In this document: piece after piece, positions 35,833 to 47,845 of the stretch
Layout: the number at the start of each line of letters is the position of its first letter
Position numbering within the stretch: position 1 is the stretch's first letter
Origin: Anaeramoeba flamelloides
Taxonomy: Eukaryota > Metamonada > Anaeramoebidae
Assembly (NCBI GenBank): GCA_027625915.1
Contig: JANTQA010000015.1
Location: 3,501,001 to 3,565,000, forward strand
DNA length: 64,000 nucleotides
Direction: 5' to 3'
Position numbers and translations under genes: made by a program
Notes under the pieces: generated by a model
What the model was told of the DNA's origin: nothing
The model's input: only the letters and a program-made list of their open reading frames with translations
Databases searched by the model: none

Positions 35833-38800
35833 ATGATTAAAACAAACTCTTTTTTCAGTCATAAAATTATATTCCATTTCATTATCTTACTTAATTTTGC
35901 CATATTTTCTGATCATAATTTTTTAAAAGATCCTTTTGCACAAATAATGAGCAAATCAAAAGTTTTAACACCAAAAAAAGTTCCACTCACTGCAGAAACA
36001 GATAGTTACTTTACATCATCATTGAATAGTTCGTATACTGATACTTGCAAAAATAATTCACTTTCTTCAGAGGAAAGCGAATCTGAAAGTTATTCTGAAA
36101 GCACATCCAACTCATCTGAAAAAACGCCTTCAAGCACTCACAAAAATGAAAGTAATTGTTGTCAAAACAATTCGGAAAGTGAGAAAAGAGATGAAAATGT
36201 AAACAAAAATTTTCAAGAAAAAAAAACAAAACAACTTGAAAATTTGATTTCTTTTCCAGTTGCTGGGACACAATTCACGGTTGATCAGAAATATAAGTAC
36301 ATGAAAAAAATTGGACAAGGTGCTTACGGTATTGTGATGTATGTTGATTGTTTTGTTAATTTTCTTTTAAAACCCCCTTTTTTGAAAAAAAACTTTTTTT
36401 GATTGAATAAAATTGTTTTTTCTATTTCTTGACAAAAGGGACCAAAAAACTATCAAGTGTTCTATTTTTTAAAAAGGACAAATCAAAAAATATCATCACA
36501 ATAACCAATTTAAATTCCTCAATTCCTTTATTTTATTTTTTCTTTTCTTATGCGAATTTCTCCTTACTTACTCAACTTCATTGAAAATTGAAAAAAAGAT
36601 CTGCCAAAGACAATACTACAAAAGACAAAGTAGCAATTAAAAAAATCATTGGAGTGTTTGATCGACTTACTGATGCGAAAAGAACTCTTCGAGAAATAAA
36701 ATTACTGAAGCATTTTAACCATGAAAATATTTTGTGTTTAAAAGATGTTATTATCCCACCTGTGAAAGAACAATTTTCAAGTGTATACCTAGTAACAGAG
36801 CTCCTAGCCACCGACTTAAGGAAAATTATCAATTCTAAACAACAACTAACCGAAGATCATGTTAGATACTTTCTTTACCAAATCTTATGTGCATTGAAAT
36901 ACTTGCATTCTGGCAACGTGATCCATCGAGACTTAAAGCCAGGCAATATCTTATTAAACGAGAACTGTAATCTTAAGGTGTGTGATTTTGGTTTGGCGAG
37001 AATTTCAGATCCTGAAGAGGAAAATCCTTTGTTAACTCAATATGTGGCAACAAGGTTTGAATTGACATTTTTATTTTTTTTTGTAACACTTTTTCTTTTT
37101 TAATGTTAACTTTCTGAAAAAGATACTTCTAATTGTTGAAATTTCATGAGGTCTTGATGTTGAAACAATTATTCTTTTTTCAATTTTTCTTTGTTAAAAT
37201 GTTGTAGAAAACAAGTTAGAAAAAAAATTTGCTTTTTTTCGATCATAAACCTTAAGGAGATTCTAATTTTATTTTTACACTTTGTGTCTCAAATAGCACT
37301 TTTTAAATATGACAATTTCTTCTCAAACTTGAACAAATTTTGTAAAAAGATCTTTTACTGGTGTTTGCAATATCAATGGGATCAAAACTTTTTACTGATT
37401 TTCTTTTTGACAATTCTGAAATTATACTTTCCTTCAACCATTGTGGAAAAAATGTGAAACACGGTTCTTAATTGGGAACAGTAATAGAACCTGAAAATGA
37501 AAAGTAAGATCAATTAAAAAAAGAATAAATAAATAAATAAATAAATAAAGACAAAATGAAGTATCCAGCACAATAACAGTTTTTTGAATACTATCTTTTG
37601 GTTTGGGGTTTTTCTTTGGTTGATTGATTATTAAAAATTTGTTCAAAAAATTGACTATTTTTGAGATCTCCGAAATCCCACCTTGAATTTCGATAATCAA
37701 GTAGATATCAATTGTTTTTGTTGGTTTGATTGAAAATAATATAATGGATTATTATTTGAATTTAATTGGTTTTTTCTTTTTATTGATTTTACTTTTCATT
37801 TTCAGTTTCTATGAATGTTACCAAGTAAAAACCCTGTTGAACTTTTTTTTTCCAAAATGGTAAGATTCCTGGTTCACGGTAATATATTAACACATAAAAG
37901 AAATCACATGTATAAATAGAGATCACAAATTTAAACTTTTTACTTGAAATTTTTTTGTTTGATCAAAGAAAAACAATGAAATAATTAAATAAAAAATGAA
38001 AAAAAAAAACAATGAATTAAGAAGAATCGATAAGAAAAAATATCTAGAACGATTGGTTTTGTTACGAATTTGCATGGCTAGGTGTTACGTGATCATTTAT
38101 ATTTGAGACCCACAATGACTTGCTGAGTTAACTTTTAAAGTCTGATTGACAAACTTGTTAATTTTTCCAAAAACTATGATATCTTTTAGGTATGAGCAAA
38201 TAGAAGAGAAAACTTGTCAAAAAATCACATTTAATACAGTAAGCTCCACTTTTAATATACAAACTTTCAATGAAATTTATGACCAAAAAAAATTTCAAAT
38301 TAAAGTAACAAAATTCAAATTCTAGTAAAATAATTTGTAAAAATAAAAATTCAAAATTTTGTGCCTTAATTTGTGATTTTTTTCTGTTCCTTAAATTTCA
38401 TTGAAAATTTATGTCTTAAAAGTGAAACTGGCTTTAAAAGACAAAATATGTTTGGGGGTTGCTTGCTTTTTTGAGTTTCTAATAACTATAAATAGGTTTT
38501 GATAATGGAATAAAAATGTTTGAGAAAGAAATAGAAAATAGAAAATTCTAAATTTTTTTCAAAACTCAAAAAAACAAACGAGCCCAAAAATTTTTGGTTT
38601 TTTATTAAATTCATAACTTTGCTATTAGAAACCTCAGGTTTTATGAGAAGAAACCACTCTCGTTTGATCATTCCTGAAAAATATCATAGTTTTTGGAAAA
38701 AGTACAAAGTTATTAAAAAAAAATCAAAAAAAAAAAAAAACTTATTAAAGTCAAAATGGAGGATTAAGTATAATAAAATTTTTTACAATACTATCTTATT

Positions 38801-40547
38801 ATCATGGATTTTTCTTTAATTGATCATTTGTTAAACAATTTTTGGGAATTTTACTATTTTTGAGATATAAAAATAAACCACCCTAAATTTTGATAATCAA
38901 GTAAATTTAAAATTTTTTTAATTGATGTGATTGAAAATAATATAATGGATTATTCTTTAAAGTTAATTTGTTTCTTTTTTTTTTTTTAATTGATTTTACC
39001 TTTCATTTTGAGGTTCTAGTTATGATTTCCAATTAAAAAGCAACCTTGAAAATTTTTTCACAATAGTTATAATCAATCGACCAAATTAAAGCATCAATTA
39101 AAAGCACACTATTGTAAAAACTATTATTGTGACTGTAATTTTATTTTATCTTTAACTCTCTATTAATTCTTTTTTTTCAATCGAAAAGAATTTTGTATTT
39201 CCGATTTTTTTTATTCTCTATGTTTCCGATTAATCTATTAATGTTTTACAATAAAAAACTTTTCATTTTTTACTCACGATAGTAAATTCTGGAGTGAAAA
39301 TACTATTATGTCTGGATACGATTCTTGCTATTTGAAACTTTTCAAAATTTACTCAAAAAAGTAAATTTCTCACATAAACTTTGTTTGAGTCAAAGGCATC
39401 CCAACATTTTTTTCAAATATCAATTATTTTTTTATAGTTGGCCTTTAAGGAGCAAATAAGAAAAAAGTAAAATAATAAACATCAACTGGAATAGTCGATA
39501 TTCTGTCTGAAATAAAACTAATAAATCAATAAATTTTTTTAAAAACAGAAAAACTCAAAATTCTTCGAGCATCCATTGAAAAAAACAACAATTTTCATTT
39601 TGATCTCCGATTGAAGATCAATAAAATCCCAATAGGAATCAATATGATTTCTCTACAATCATTTTCACTGTTTAAATATCATTAAAATAACACATTTTTA
39701 CCAAGTGACTATCGATCTTGCAATAAAAAAAATTTTTGCAAAACAATGACAAATTCAAAAAAAAAAATTGAAAAAAAAAGTCAATATGTGAAAAAAAGAT
39801 TTCAATTTTAAAATTTCAAAAATAAATTTTTATCTTCTAATATTAATTCAAACACTTTAAACACGTGTAATTTACCTATTTTAATTGTGCATCTTTGACT
39901 GGAAAATAGTTTTTTTTAATTGAAAATTTATTCTAATTTATTTTAAAAACTAAAAATAATTTTTTCCATATATTTATTTTTGCTATAATGATCATTTATT
40001 TATTAAATAATAAAATAGATGGTATCGAAGTCCAGAAATAATCTTAGGCTGGGGGAAATACACAAGTTCTGTTGATGTATGGAGCACAGGATGTATCTTT
40101 GGAGAAATTTTGAAAAGAACACCATTATTTCCAGGAAAAGATTTTATGCACCAAATCGAGATAATTATTAAGGTTGTTGGTAAACCATCAAAAAAAGAAA
40201 TTAAGACAATCCAAAACAAAAGGGCAAGGGGTTTCATGAAAAGTTTACCAAATAAAAAAAAGGCTGATTTTGGTCAAATATTTTGCAATGCGTCAGAAGA
40301 AGCACTCGATTTGTTAAATAAAATGTTACAATTTAACCCCCAAAAAAGAATAAATGTTGATGATGCTTTGAAACACCCCTTTTTAGAACCAATATTTAAT
40401 GCCGATGATATCCAACTTTGCCAAGAAAATTTTGATTTTTCTTTTGAAAAAGATAAATTAACAAAAAAAAAATTAAGAAATTTAATCTATGATGAAATTA
40501 CTGAATTTATAGAAAGTAAAAGCATTACAAAAAATGAGGATTTGTAA
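35833..40547 (+). CDS. ERK-like MAP kinase with TQY activation loop (three exons)
   Basis: Exons 35833-36338, 36599-37054 and 40019-40547 join in frame to 496 residues; starting at the later ATG 35947 gives 458, which I prefer because the upstream 38 residues are a hydrophobic stretch unusual for this family. MAP kinases are proline-directed Ser/Thr kinases at the end of MAPK cascades. A Ser/Asn/Glu-rich N-terminal extension precedes the kinase domain. Motifs (496-residue numbering): GQGAYG, VAIKK with K183, HRDLKPGN with D280, DFG at 298-300, activation loop [10 protein letters not shown] with T315-Q316-Y317, then YRSPE and a conserved C-terminal [15 protein letters not shown]. The canonical ERK motif is TEY, so Gln replaces Glu. 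Intron 1 is 260 bp (donor GTATGT, acceptor AAAAAAAG). Intron 2 is 2,964 bp (donor GTTTGA), splits the Arg codon after VAT, and is packed with MITEs. The stop is TAA. Confidence 0.93.
37438..37860. mobile_element. TTA-family-related MITE in MAPK intron 2, copy 1
   Basis: Ends CCATTGTGGAAAAAA and TTTTTTCCAAAATGG; 423 bp. The interior matches the element at 51521-51952 (shared ACTATCTTTTGGTTTGG, GAAAATAATATAATGG) and has a short (AATA)n tract near 37530. An 88-codon minus-strand frame here is only partly preserved in other copies, so I do not call it. Confidence 0.7.
38237..38434. mobile_element. CAGTTCCAC-family MITE, copy e, in MAPK intron 2
   Basis: Left end CAGTAAGCTCCACTTTTAA preceded by TA; right end CTTAAAAGTGAAACTGGCT. 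About 198 bp. Confidence 0.65.
38685..39066. mobile_element. TTA-family-related MITE in MAPK intron 2, copy 2 (degenerate)
   Basis: Same orientation and interior as the copy at 37438 (shared AATACTATCTT, GAAAATAATATAATGGATTA). The right end TTTTTTCACAATAG is followed by TTA, as in the 51521 element. The left end has decayed, so its bound is approximate. Confidence 0.55.
39388..39901 (-). mobile_element. CAGTCAAAGG-family element, copy 3, in MAPK intron 2
   Basis: Inverted relative to copies 1 and 2: on the minus strand it begins CAGTCAAAGATGC and ends GGGATGCCTTTGACTC. The interior includes the reverse complement of GAGTCACTTGG-type sequence (ACCAAGTGACTATC). Length 514 bp. Confidence 0.72.
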
Positions 40548-43523
40548 TTGCTTATATTTTTATCATTTAAACTTAGTTTTTTTTTTTTTACACATATATC
40601 CATATTTGTATATACATACATGCTTACATATAAATGCATTGGTATTATATGTTGTTTTCAAAACTTTTAAATTGAATTTAATTTTTTAAAAAATGATATC
40701 ATATGTATTTTTTCAAATAATTTAATTAAAAAATAAAAAAATAAATTCTAAAAAATAATATGTGTTTTTTTTTTTATTCTAAGCAATGAGTATTTTTTGT
40801 GTTTATTTAAAATAAAAAATAATAAATATTAAATTACCAACCATCCTTGATTGATAAATATTAAAAAAAAAAATAATAATAATTATTATTCTTTTGATTA
40901 TTAACTATGAAGAATTGTAATTAATACCCTTTTACCTAAATTTTTTTTTCAAATTTTAGGCATAAAATCATCAATTCCTCAATTATTAATTAAAGAAATT
41001 AAACTTAAACTATTATAGCTGAAATTATCTAATTTAATGTTTAATCCGTTTAAATTTATCTATAAATTCTTTATCTATTATTTATAGATTGGGTATACCC
41101 ATAATAAAAAAACAATATTTTCTATTATTTCTTGATATTTTTATTTAACAATCAAAAAATATTAATTTATCCTTCAAGTTTGGCAATTATGAAATTCAGA
41201 AAATCAACTTAAATAGATATTATTCTCTACTTAAAAATAATTACAATAAATTTTTTACTTTATTCTTTAAATAAAGAATTTTTTTTTTTTTTATTATTAT
41301 TGTGAAATGTTTTTACGAGATGTAGTAAATTCCTCGGAATGTCGCCAGGTGTTGTAGAGAGTTGGAGAGTATCATATAGTGGTATGTGGTGTTTTTTTTC
41401 CCAGAATTAAATGAATAGAGATATATCAATCAATTTTACTCAAGTCATTTTAATAATAAAACTGGAGTTTTATGTTATATTATTAAAAATAGATTAAATT
41501 TCAACATAAACTGAAAAATCAAGAAAATATTATTTTTGTTTTAGTTAATTTTTGAAATAAATGGAAAATTTTTTGATATTTTTCTTTTTTTTTCTACAAT
41601 TAAAAAATCCCAACTATGATTTTCCAATATTTTAAAAAGATAATAAAATATTGAACTTTACTCAATTCAGTTTTAATAATGAAAAGAAAAACATTTTTTT
41701 GTATTCTTTTTTTATAAGAAAAGGTTTTTTTCTGTAAAAGTTGATCAAAAAAAATCTTGAAATATTTTTTTTTAATATAATTGAATTTTTTAAGAATAAA
41801 TACGAAAAAAATATAACAACATTTTATTGAGAATAATTAATAATAGTATTAATAGAATCTATCCAATCTATATCTTTTTCTTAAAAATTGAAAATTCAAT
41901 ATCCTTGAGATTCGCCTTGAAAAAAAAAAAAATAACAATTTTAATTTTTCATTTTTAAGAATAGGTAAAGATTTATTTGATTTATTACATATAAATATCA
42001 ACTATTCTCTGATACTTTATTATATTTACTTCGTATTGTTTCTTAAAAGGCCATTTTTAAAAAATAATTAATATTTACTATAAATTTGGGGAACTTTTAT
42101 AGAAAAAAAAATAAGATAAATTGTTAAATTTCCCCTAATTAGCAAATTTAATAATCCTAAAATAAATAAATGTTCAGTCAAAAAAAAAAAAATAATGATT
42201 ATTATTTTGTACATAATTTTATGATTATTTTAGGGAAAATTGGTAAAATGTAGATATTTGTCGATTCTCGACATTTGTAGACAATTGTTTTTCGCAATCT
42301 GCTTGAAAATGATAAATATTGTTTGAGCGAAACGAGAAACTTCCTTTATTATGATTTATTTTTAGTCTTGGTTTAAAATGACTAATATTTGCAAAATTAA
42401 TGTATATTATTTTTAATTTTCCATTAATTTTCTCAAAAAATAAATCTACTGGTGGGAATCGAACCTAGGTCAGGTGTTTAAGACTCTAGTTACATCCCTG
42501 AAAAAATCTACAAATGTTGAGAATCTACAAAAATTATCATCAGTGATATTTTAAGATTGAAAAGAAACCTAAGGGTTATAACTCAGAAATTTCAGCTGTA
42601 GACATTTTAGATAATTTTTTATTGTTCAGTTAGACATTTTGAAGTGTATTTAATTGAAATTTTGATTTTCATACCTCATGTTATTTTACAGTTCATTTTG
42701 GAATAAAATCCATCAATAAAATAATTATAAATGCAAAAAAAAAAAAAATAGTTCAAAAAACCCGTTATTAAAAGATATTATAATAAGTTAAAAAAATTTA
42801 AAATAAAATTAGTATATTTTTATTTTTATTTATAATTTGACAACTAAAATACTTAATAAACTTTTTTTTTTTGAAAATTTATATAAATAAAAGTCAAATA
42901 AAAAAGAAAAGAAAAAGGATTATTTCAAAATTGGGAAAAAAGAAACAAGAATTGAATGTTTTAATCAGAATCATTTTTCGAAATGAGTCAAAATCTTTTT
43001 TTAAAAAACCATAAATAATACTGTTGAGAAATGCTTAAGTATATTTTAAAATGATTATCACTTTTTTTTTTTTTTTTTTTTTTTTGAAGAATATGTCTAT
43101 CCAAAATTGATTTAGGTATCTATAAATGGCTTTATGAAGTGACCTTTATAAAATTGATAATAAAAAAAGTATAAAATCAATTTTATTATTTCCAATGATA
43201 AATTGGGTTTTTAAAGAAAAAATACAATGATCTGAATTTATATGAGTATTTTAGATCTTATTAGAATATTATCATAAGTTTTCTTTTTCTTTAGTGAAAA
43301 ACTGTTTTATATAATAATTTTTTTTTTTTTTTTTTTGATAATATATGATCTTTATAAAATGAATTAGCATTCTTCTATCTGATTCCAATACCCAAATCCT
43401 GTAAATCAGTCAAAATACTCTTGTATTAAAAAGTAAATTTGATTGAAAGAATTAGAATACCATTTAAAAAATGAAAAGTAAAAGAAGTTCTTATATCATA
43501 TATATCTGTATTACAAAAACAAT
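40548..43523. other. gene-free interval between the MAPK and Myb genes
   Basis: No gene called. The left part is MAPK 3' flank. Two curiosities are reported separately: a base-composition island at about 41305-41395, and a tRNA-like B-box segment inside a small inverted-repeat unit at about 42240-42545. The rest is A/T-rich with long T runs. Confidence 0.5.
42240..42545. repeat. small inverted-repeat unit with tRNA-like B box
   Basis: Left arm TGTAGATATTTGTCGATTCTCGACATTTGTAGA (about 42246-42278, partly self-palindromic) and an inverted partner at about 42508-42535 containing TCTACAAATGTTGAGA. On the minus strand, 42465-42455 reads GGTTCGATTCC, an exact match to the pol III B-box consensus, preceded by GGATGTAACTAGAGTC. 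No 7-bp acceptor stem forms, so it is not a complete tRNA. Confidence 0.45.
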
Positions 43524-45442
43524 TCAATGATAAAATAAATTAATGTCATCAATTGCCTCATAATTATATGTTTGGGGAGAACCAAAATTTGGATCAATAT
43601 CATAACTAAAACCATTCATATTTTCAGACAAAATTCCAGTGTCAAAGAACAATTCAGAATTTACAAAATGCAAATCATTGTTCTTTTCAAATCTTAAATC
43701 ATTAAGGACTTTGAGTGAATCATTACTTTTTGTAATCAACCCGTCGCTTGAAAACAGTTCAAAAATGTCTGTAATATCTTGATTTTGGTACTCAGAAGAT
43801 GGTTTGTTGTTGGGTAACATCTTTAGAATTGTTTGGTTGCTTGTATCATTTATAATGTTTGAATTATTTTGGTTGAGATATCCTGGGGTATCAATTTTTT
43901 TTGTGTTCTTTTGATTATTATTATTTAGATCACTCCAATCTTCATTTTCCTGTTCTATTCCATTTTCGTTTTTGCTCTTTAATGTTTTAACAGTTTTCTT
44001 TCTTATTCCCCTTATATATCCTTTTCCACTTTTTTCTTGATAATTCCCACCTATTTTTGTTTTTTTGTGGTTTTTTGATGTTAAATTTACTTGCTTTCCC
44101 AAAGAATGTCTTTTTTCTTTCTTTTTCTTTTTTAAATTTATGTTTTTTGTTTTATTTATTTTCGAGCGTTTTCTTGATTTTCTGGGTGATAATTTTCCAT
44201 TTTGATTTTTTTCACGCTGCTTAGCTCTTTGCTGAGAGTAAAAGTAATTTTTTAATTTATTTTCTGACCTCCCTGGAATTTCATTTGCGATTTCTGTCCA
44301 TTTTCTACCTTTTTTTTGTACTAACAAATTAACTTTGTTCTTTTCATTTTCAGTTAATGGATCATTACAAATATTAGGGTCAATTTTGTTTTTCCATCTA
44401 TATTTATAAATTGTTTTATTGAGTAAATAGAAAAAAGATTCAATCAAAAGTTAAACAAAAATTCAAAAAAATAATAAAATGATCATAAAAAAACTTTTTT
44501 TCAGTGGCTAATAACGTTAAAAACTTTTCTCGTAAATATCATAACAAATTCAAAAAAAAAAAAATAACCACCATTTCTGGAAATTAAAAAATAAAGTAAA
44601 AATATTGTTATTATAATATGGTATTTATCTTAAAGTTATTTTCCGAAAGAAATAAAAGTATAAGTTCAAAATAATATGTTTTTTGTTTCAAGGTTAAATG
44701 ATTTTATATCATATTAAAACCAACATTTTGTGAAAATTTCAGCGGCAATCATGTTATTTTATTTTATTCTTTTTTTTTTTACTTTTATTTGAAATATTAG
44801 AGTCAGTTCCACTTTTAAGGGACAAACTTTCAACAAAATTTATTTACTTTATATATATATATATATTAATCCATATTAAAAGGTTCATTAAAAGGTTATT
44901 TTATCACAATGTGACGGATTCAAAATCATAATCTTTATATAATAATGGTCATTCTGAAAATTGTTGATTTGCTCTTTAAATTTGTCCTAAAATCCGGTTT
45001 ATTTCCAAAAATTGTTTGGTTATTTCTACTTTGACTCAAATCATTTTTAATTGATAAGAACAACTTTTATTATTATTTTTGGAATTAATTTTTGAGATAC
45101 ATTTGAGTTATCGAACACTCAGAAGATTTACCTACAATAACAACCTACTTTAATTTAAGAAGTATCTGTCATGGAAATTTATCCCTCAAACGAAGATTTA
45201 CAACAAATCAAAATATAAAAAAATTAGGTAAAATTTTTTTCAATAAAGGATTATGGGAAATAATAAACAGTGAGAGACGTTTGGGCTAAAATATAAATTT
45301 TTATTATTTTTATTTCTTGAGATATAAAATATTGAAAAAAATACCTGACATAAGAATAATGACACATAGGGATTTTCAATTGTTGATTCATAGTAAAATT
45401 TTGCCCTTGATTAATAATTTCTTTTATTAAAAGAATCAAACC
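43524..45442 (-). CDS. Myb/SANT DNA-binding protein, 3' exons
   Basis: Two exons on the minus strand: 45345-45442 and 43524-44397, joined through an Arg codon split by the intron (AG|A before TGG). The first gives a degenerate Myb repeat (GLILLIKEIINQGQNF ... CHYSYVR). The second continues WKNKIDPNI, a typical end of a Myb repeat, then a full repeat with TENEKNKVNLLVQKKGRKW and EIANEIPGRSENKLKNYF. After it come a basic Lys/Arg stretch, an Asn-rich linker, and an acidic, aromatic-rich tail (DITDIFELFSS, LFFDTGIL) that could be an activation region. The stop is TGA. The expected role is sequence-specific DNA binding in the nucleus. The ATG at 44447 belongs to intron read-through, not the real start. 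The 5' end is missing: either the exons at 49268-50019 belong to the same gene with one unfound exon between, or they are a paralogous neighbour. Confidence 0.85.
44801..44845. mobile_element. CAGTTCCAC-family MITE, copy f (half)
   Basis: Only the left end is present (AGTCAGTTCCACTTTTAAGG, ACAAACTTTCAAC), cut off by an (AT)n tract near 44853. It lies in a Myb intron. Confidence 0.5.
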
Positions 45443-46686
45443 CTAAAAAAAATAAATCACCCACTTGTGAGAATGATGATCAATTAAATTACACTTGTTC
45501 AAAACAACATATCCAATCAATGGAAAAACCAGATTAAAAATTATCATTTTCCAAATTCATAAAAACATTTATATAACTCTTTTTTTTCAAAAAAAATAGA
45601 TCTACTTTGTTTATCAAACAATTTTGAGAATATTCTATAGACACCCTACTTTAATGAACTTTAGATAGACTTATAACTGAGTTCATAAAATATTTATTGA
45701 GTTATAAAAAGGGATTTGATTTATAAATTTTCCTAAGGTGGGCAATTTATAATGATATCTTAACTTGACTTCTTTACTAATATATTTTTTTAATACTCTA
45801 GAAGTATTTAATTTCAAATTTTTTGGAATTTTGAAATTAAGTAGTTCTTTTATAACTCAATTAATAAAGAGAATAATAAAACAATTTTTTCAAAGTGATC
45901 TTCGCAGTTGTTTTTTTTTTTTTTTTTTTTTTTTTTTGATAATACAAAAGTTTGTTTAGTAACTTTTTAATTTTTTTGTTCTTTTGAAACCAGAATGTTG
46001 ATTATCAACTTAAATCTTGATTAGCAGAATTTTAAAATAATTTCTAGTTTAAAAATTCTAAATTACAATGCTTTTCTTTTTTTAAATGTTATTAACAAGA
46101 GTCCACTGTATATTTCCTTACAAGTTGAAAAAATAAAATCAACTTTTAAATAGTTATTAAAAACAAAAAAAAGTAAATATTATTATTTTTTTTGTAGTTA
46201 AAAGTTTCTATTCTTATTTTTTTTTTTTTTTTTTTTAATTTAATATACTTTTGTTTCTTTGATTTTACTTTTTTCAATTCAAAAGGGTTTTTTTTTTATT
46301 ATCAAAAAAATGTTATATAATTCTATAATAGTTTTTTTTTTGACGGTATGTTTATAATTGAAAATGAAATTTCTTTATTTTTAGATTGATTCTTTAAATT
46401 AAACCAATTTTTTAAAATAAATTGTAATCAAAATTTTTTGAAACTAAAAATTTTTAATCAAGTATTTCATAAAATTATCCAAACAAAAAAGAGTTATTGC
46501 ATATTTTAACAAAATTTTACAGATTTTTCTTTATTTTTTGCCCTATCATTTATATAAGTAAAGAATAATATTTTTTCATTTTAAATTATTTTTTCAATTA
46601 TAACAACTTCAACTCGATACTTAATCTAAAGAGTGATAATATTTTTTTAAAAAATATAATAATTAATTTGGATTTATCTCATTGAA

Positions 46687-47208
46687 GGTTTAAAATCCCT
46701 AAAAGTTGTAAAAAAAAGAGTCAACTTGTGCAAGGAGTAAGGACTTGTTATTGTGGTTCTTAGTTGATAGATTCTTGCACCGGTAATAATATTATGTATA
46801 TTATAAAATCATATTTTTCTTTTCTCCCTAAATTCAAATTGATTGGTTAGATTAATATGTTGGTAGATAATTAATATAAAAAAAGTGAGGTTTGGATTTT
46901 AAATTGTTGTTTTTATTTAGGTTTGGTTTGTTTTAATACTTTTGTAAAATTAATATTTTTATTTCAGAATTGAGTAAAATGAAAATTAAAATTTCAATTT
47001 TAATCCATTATTCACATTTTTTATATTAACTTGCCTTCCAAGCAATTATTATTTTACCCCTAAATTCATATTTTGGAAAAAAAATGAAAAAAATGGCTTC
47101 TATTCAAATTTATACTTTTAGAAAATATCGATCAACTAAGAACCACAATAACAAGTCCTTACACCTGATATGAGATAACTATTTTTCCCTTTTAAGGGAT
47201 TTTAAACC
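46687..47208. mobile_element. 522-bp element with about 105-bp inverted ends
   Basis: The outer ends GGTTTAAAATCCC and GGGATTTTAAACC are inverted. A strongly conserved inner block GTAAGGACTTGTTATTGTGG (from about 46737) faces CCACAATAACAAGTCCTTAC (ending about 47162). It directly abuts the next element at 47207. Non-coding. Superfamily unknown. Confidence 0.7.
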
Positions 47209-47659
47209 ATAAATTTTGGGGAAAAAAGTGAAAACAGGGTAAAAATCTTCAATATGGGTTTTAATTGGGATTATTACTAGAAACTTGAAAGGGAAAAGTT
47301 AAATCAATTAATTGAAGAAATAAATTAAATTTTTAAAAAAAATTCATTATATTGTTTTCAATCGAATCAATAAAAAAATTTTTTTAATCTCCTTGGTTAT
47401 AGAAATCAGATTAATAATTTTTTAGATCTCAAAAATTGTCAATTTTTTCAACAATAAATTATATAATTGATCAATCAGACAATGAAAAAACACCAAAAGG
47501 CAGTATAAATTATTATAAAAAATTTTTTTTATTGTATTGTATCCCCCATTTTGTCTTTATTTATTCATTTATTCTTTTATTAACAGATCTCACCTATCAT
47601 TTTCAGGTTCTATTAAGGATCCCAATTATAAACTGTGTTGAACTTTTTTTCCCAAATGG
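47207..47659. mobile_element. TTA-family-related MITE, copy 3 (inverted)
   Basis: Ends CCATAAATTTTGGGGAAAA and TTTTTTTCCCAAATGG. The interior is the reverse complement of that at 37438-37860 (for example CCAAAAGGCAGTATAAA and GATCTCAAAAATTG). The 81-codon frame at 47436 lies inside and is not a conserved gene. Confidence 0.65.
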
Positions 47660-47845
47660 TAATGTTTTTATTAAAAAATAATCAAAAAAAATAGAAAATT
47701 ATTATTTAAAACAGAAATACTTGTGAAAAAAAAACAATCGCTAATTATTTTTATTAAACGAATACCAGAATTGTTAATCAAAATAACTTCAAGATAACCA
47801 TCAAATACTAAAAGAAAAAAAAAAGTATCTTTTTCTTTGTCATAC

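Noticed and set aside
37434-37700. 88-codon minus-strand frame in the MAPK intron, partly resembling frames at 51581 and 47436
   Set aside because: The similarity reflects shared MITE sequence; the frames shift between copies and no transposase or other motif is present.
45423-45470. Possible 18-bp intron (GTGATTTATT..TTAG) joining HKW to GLILL in the Myb gene
   Set aside because: It is far shorter than every other intron here and would delete residues of the Myb repeat; probably chance.
45700-45760. Minus-strand candidate exon beginning YHYKLPT for the missing Myb piece
   Set aside because: No GT donor occurs before the in-frame stop.
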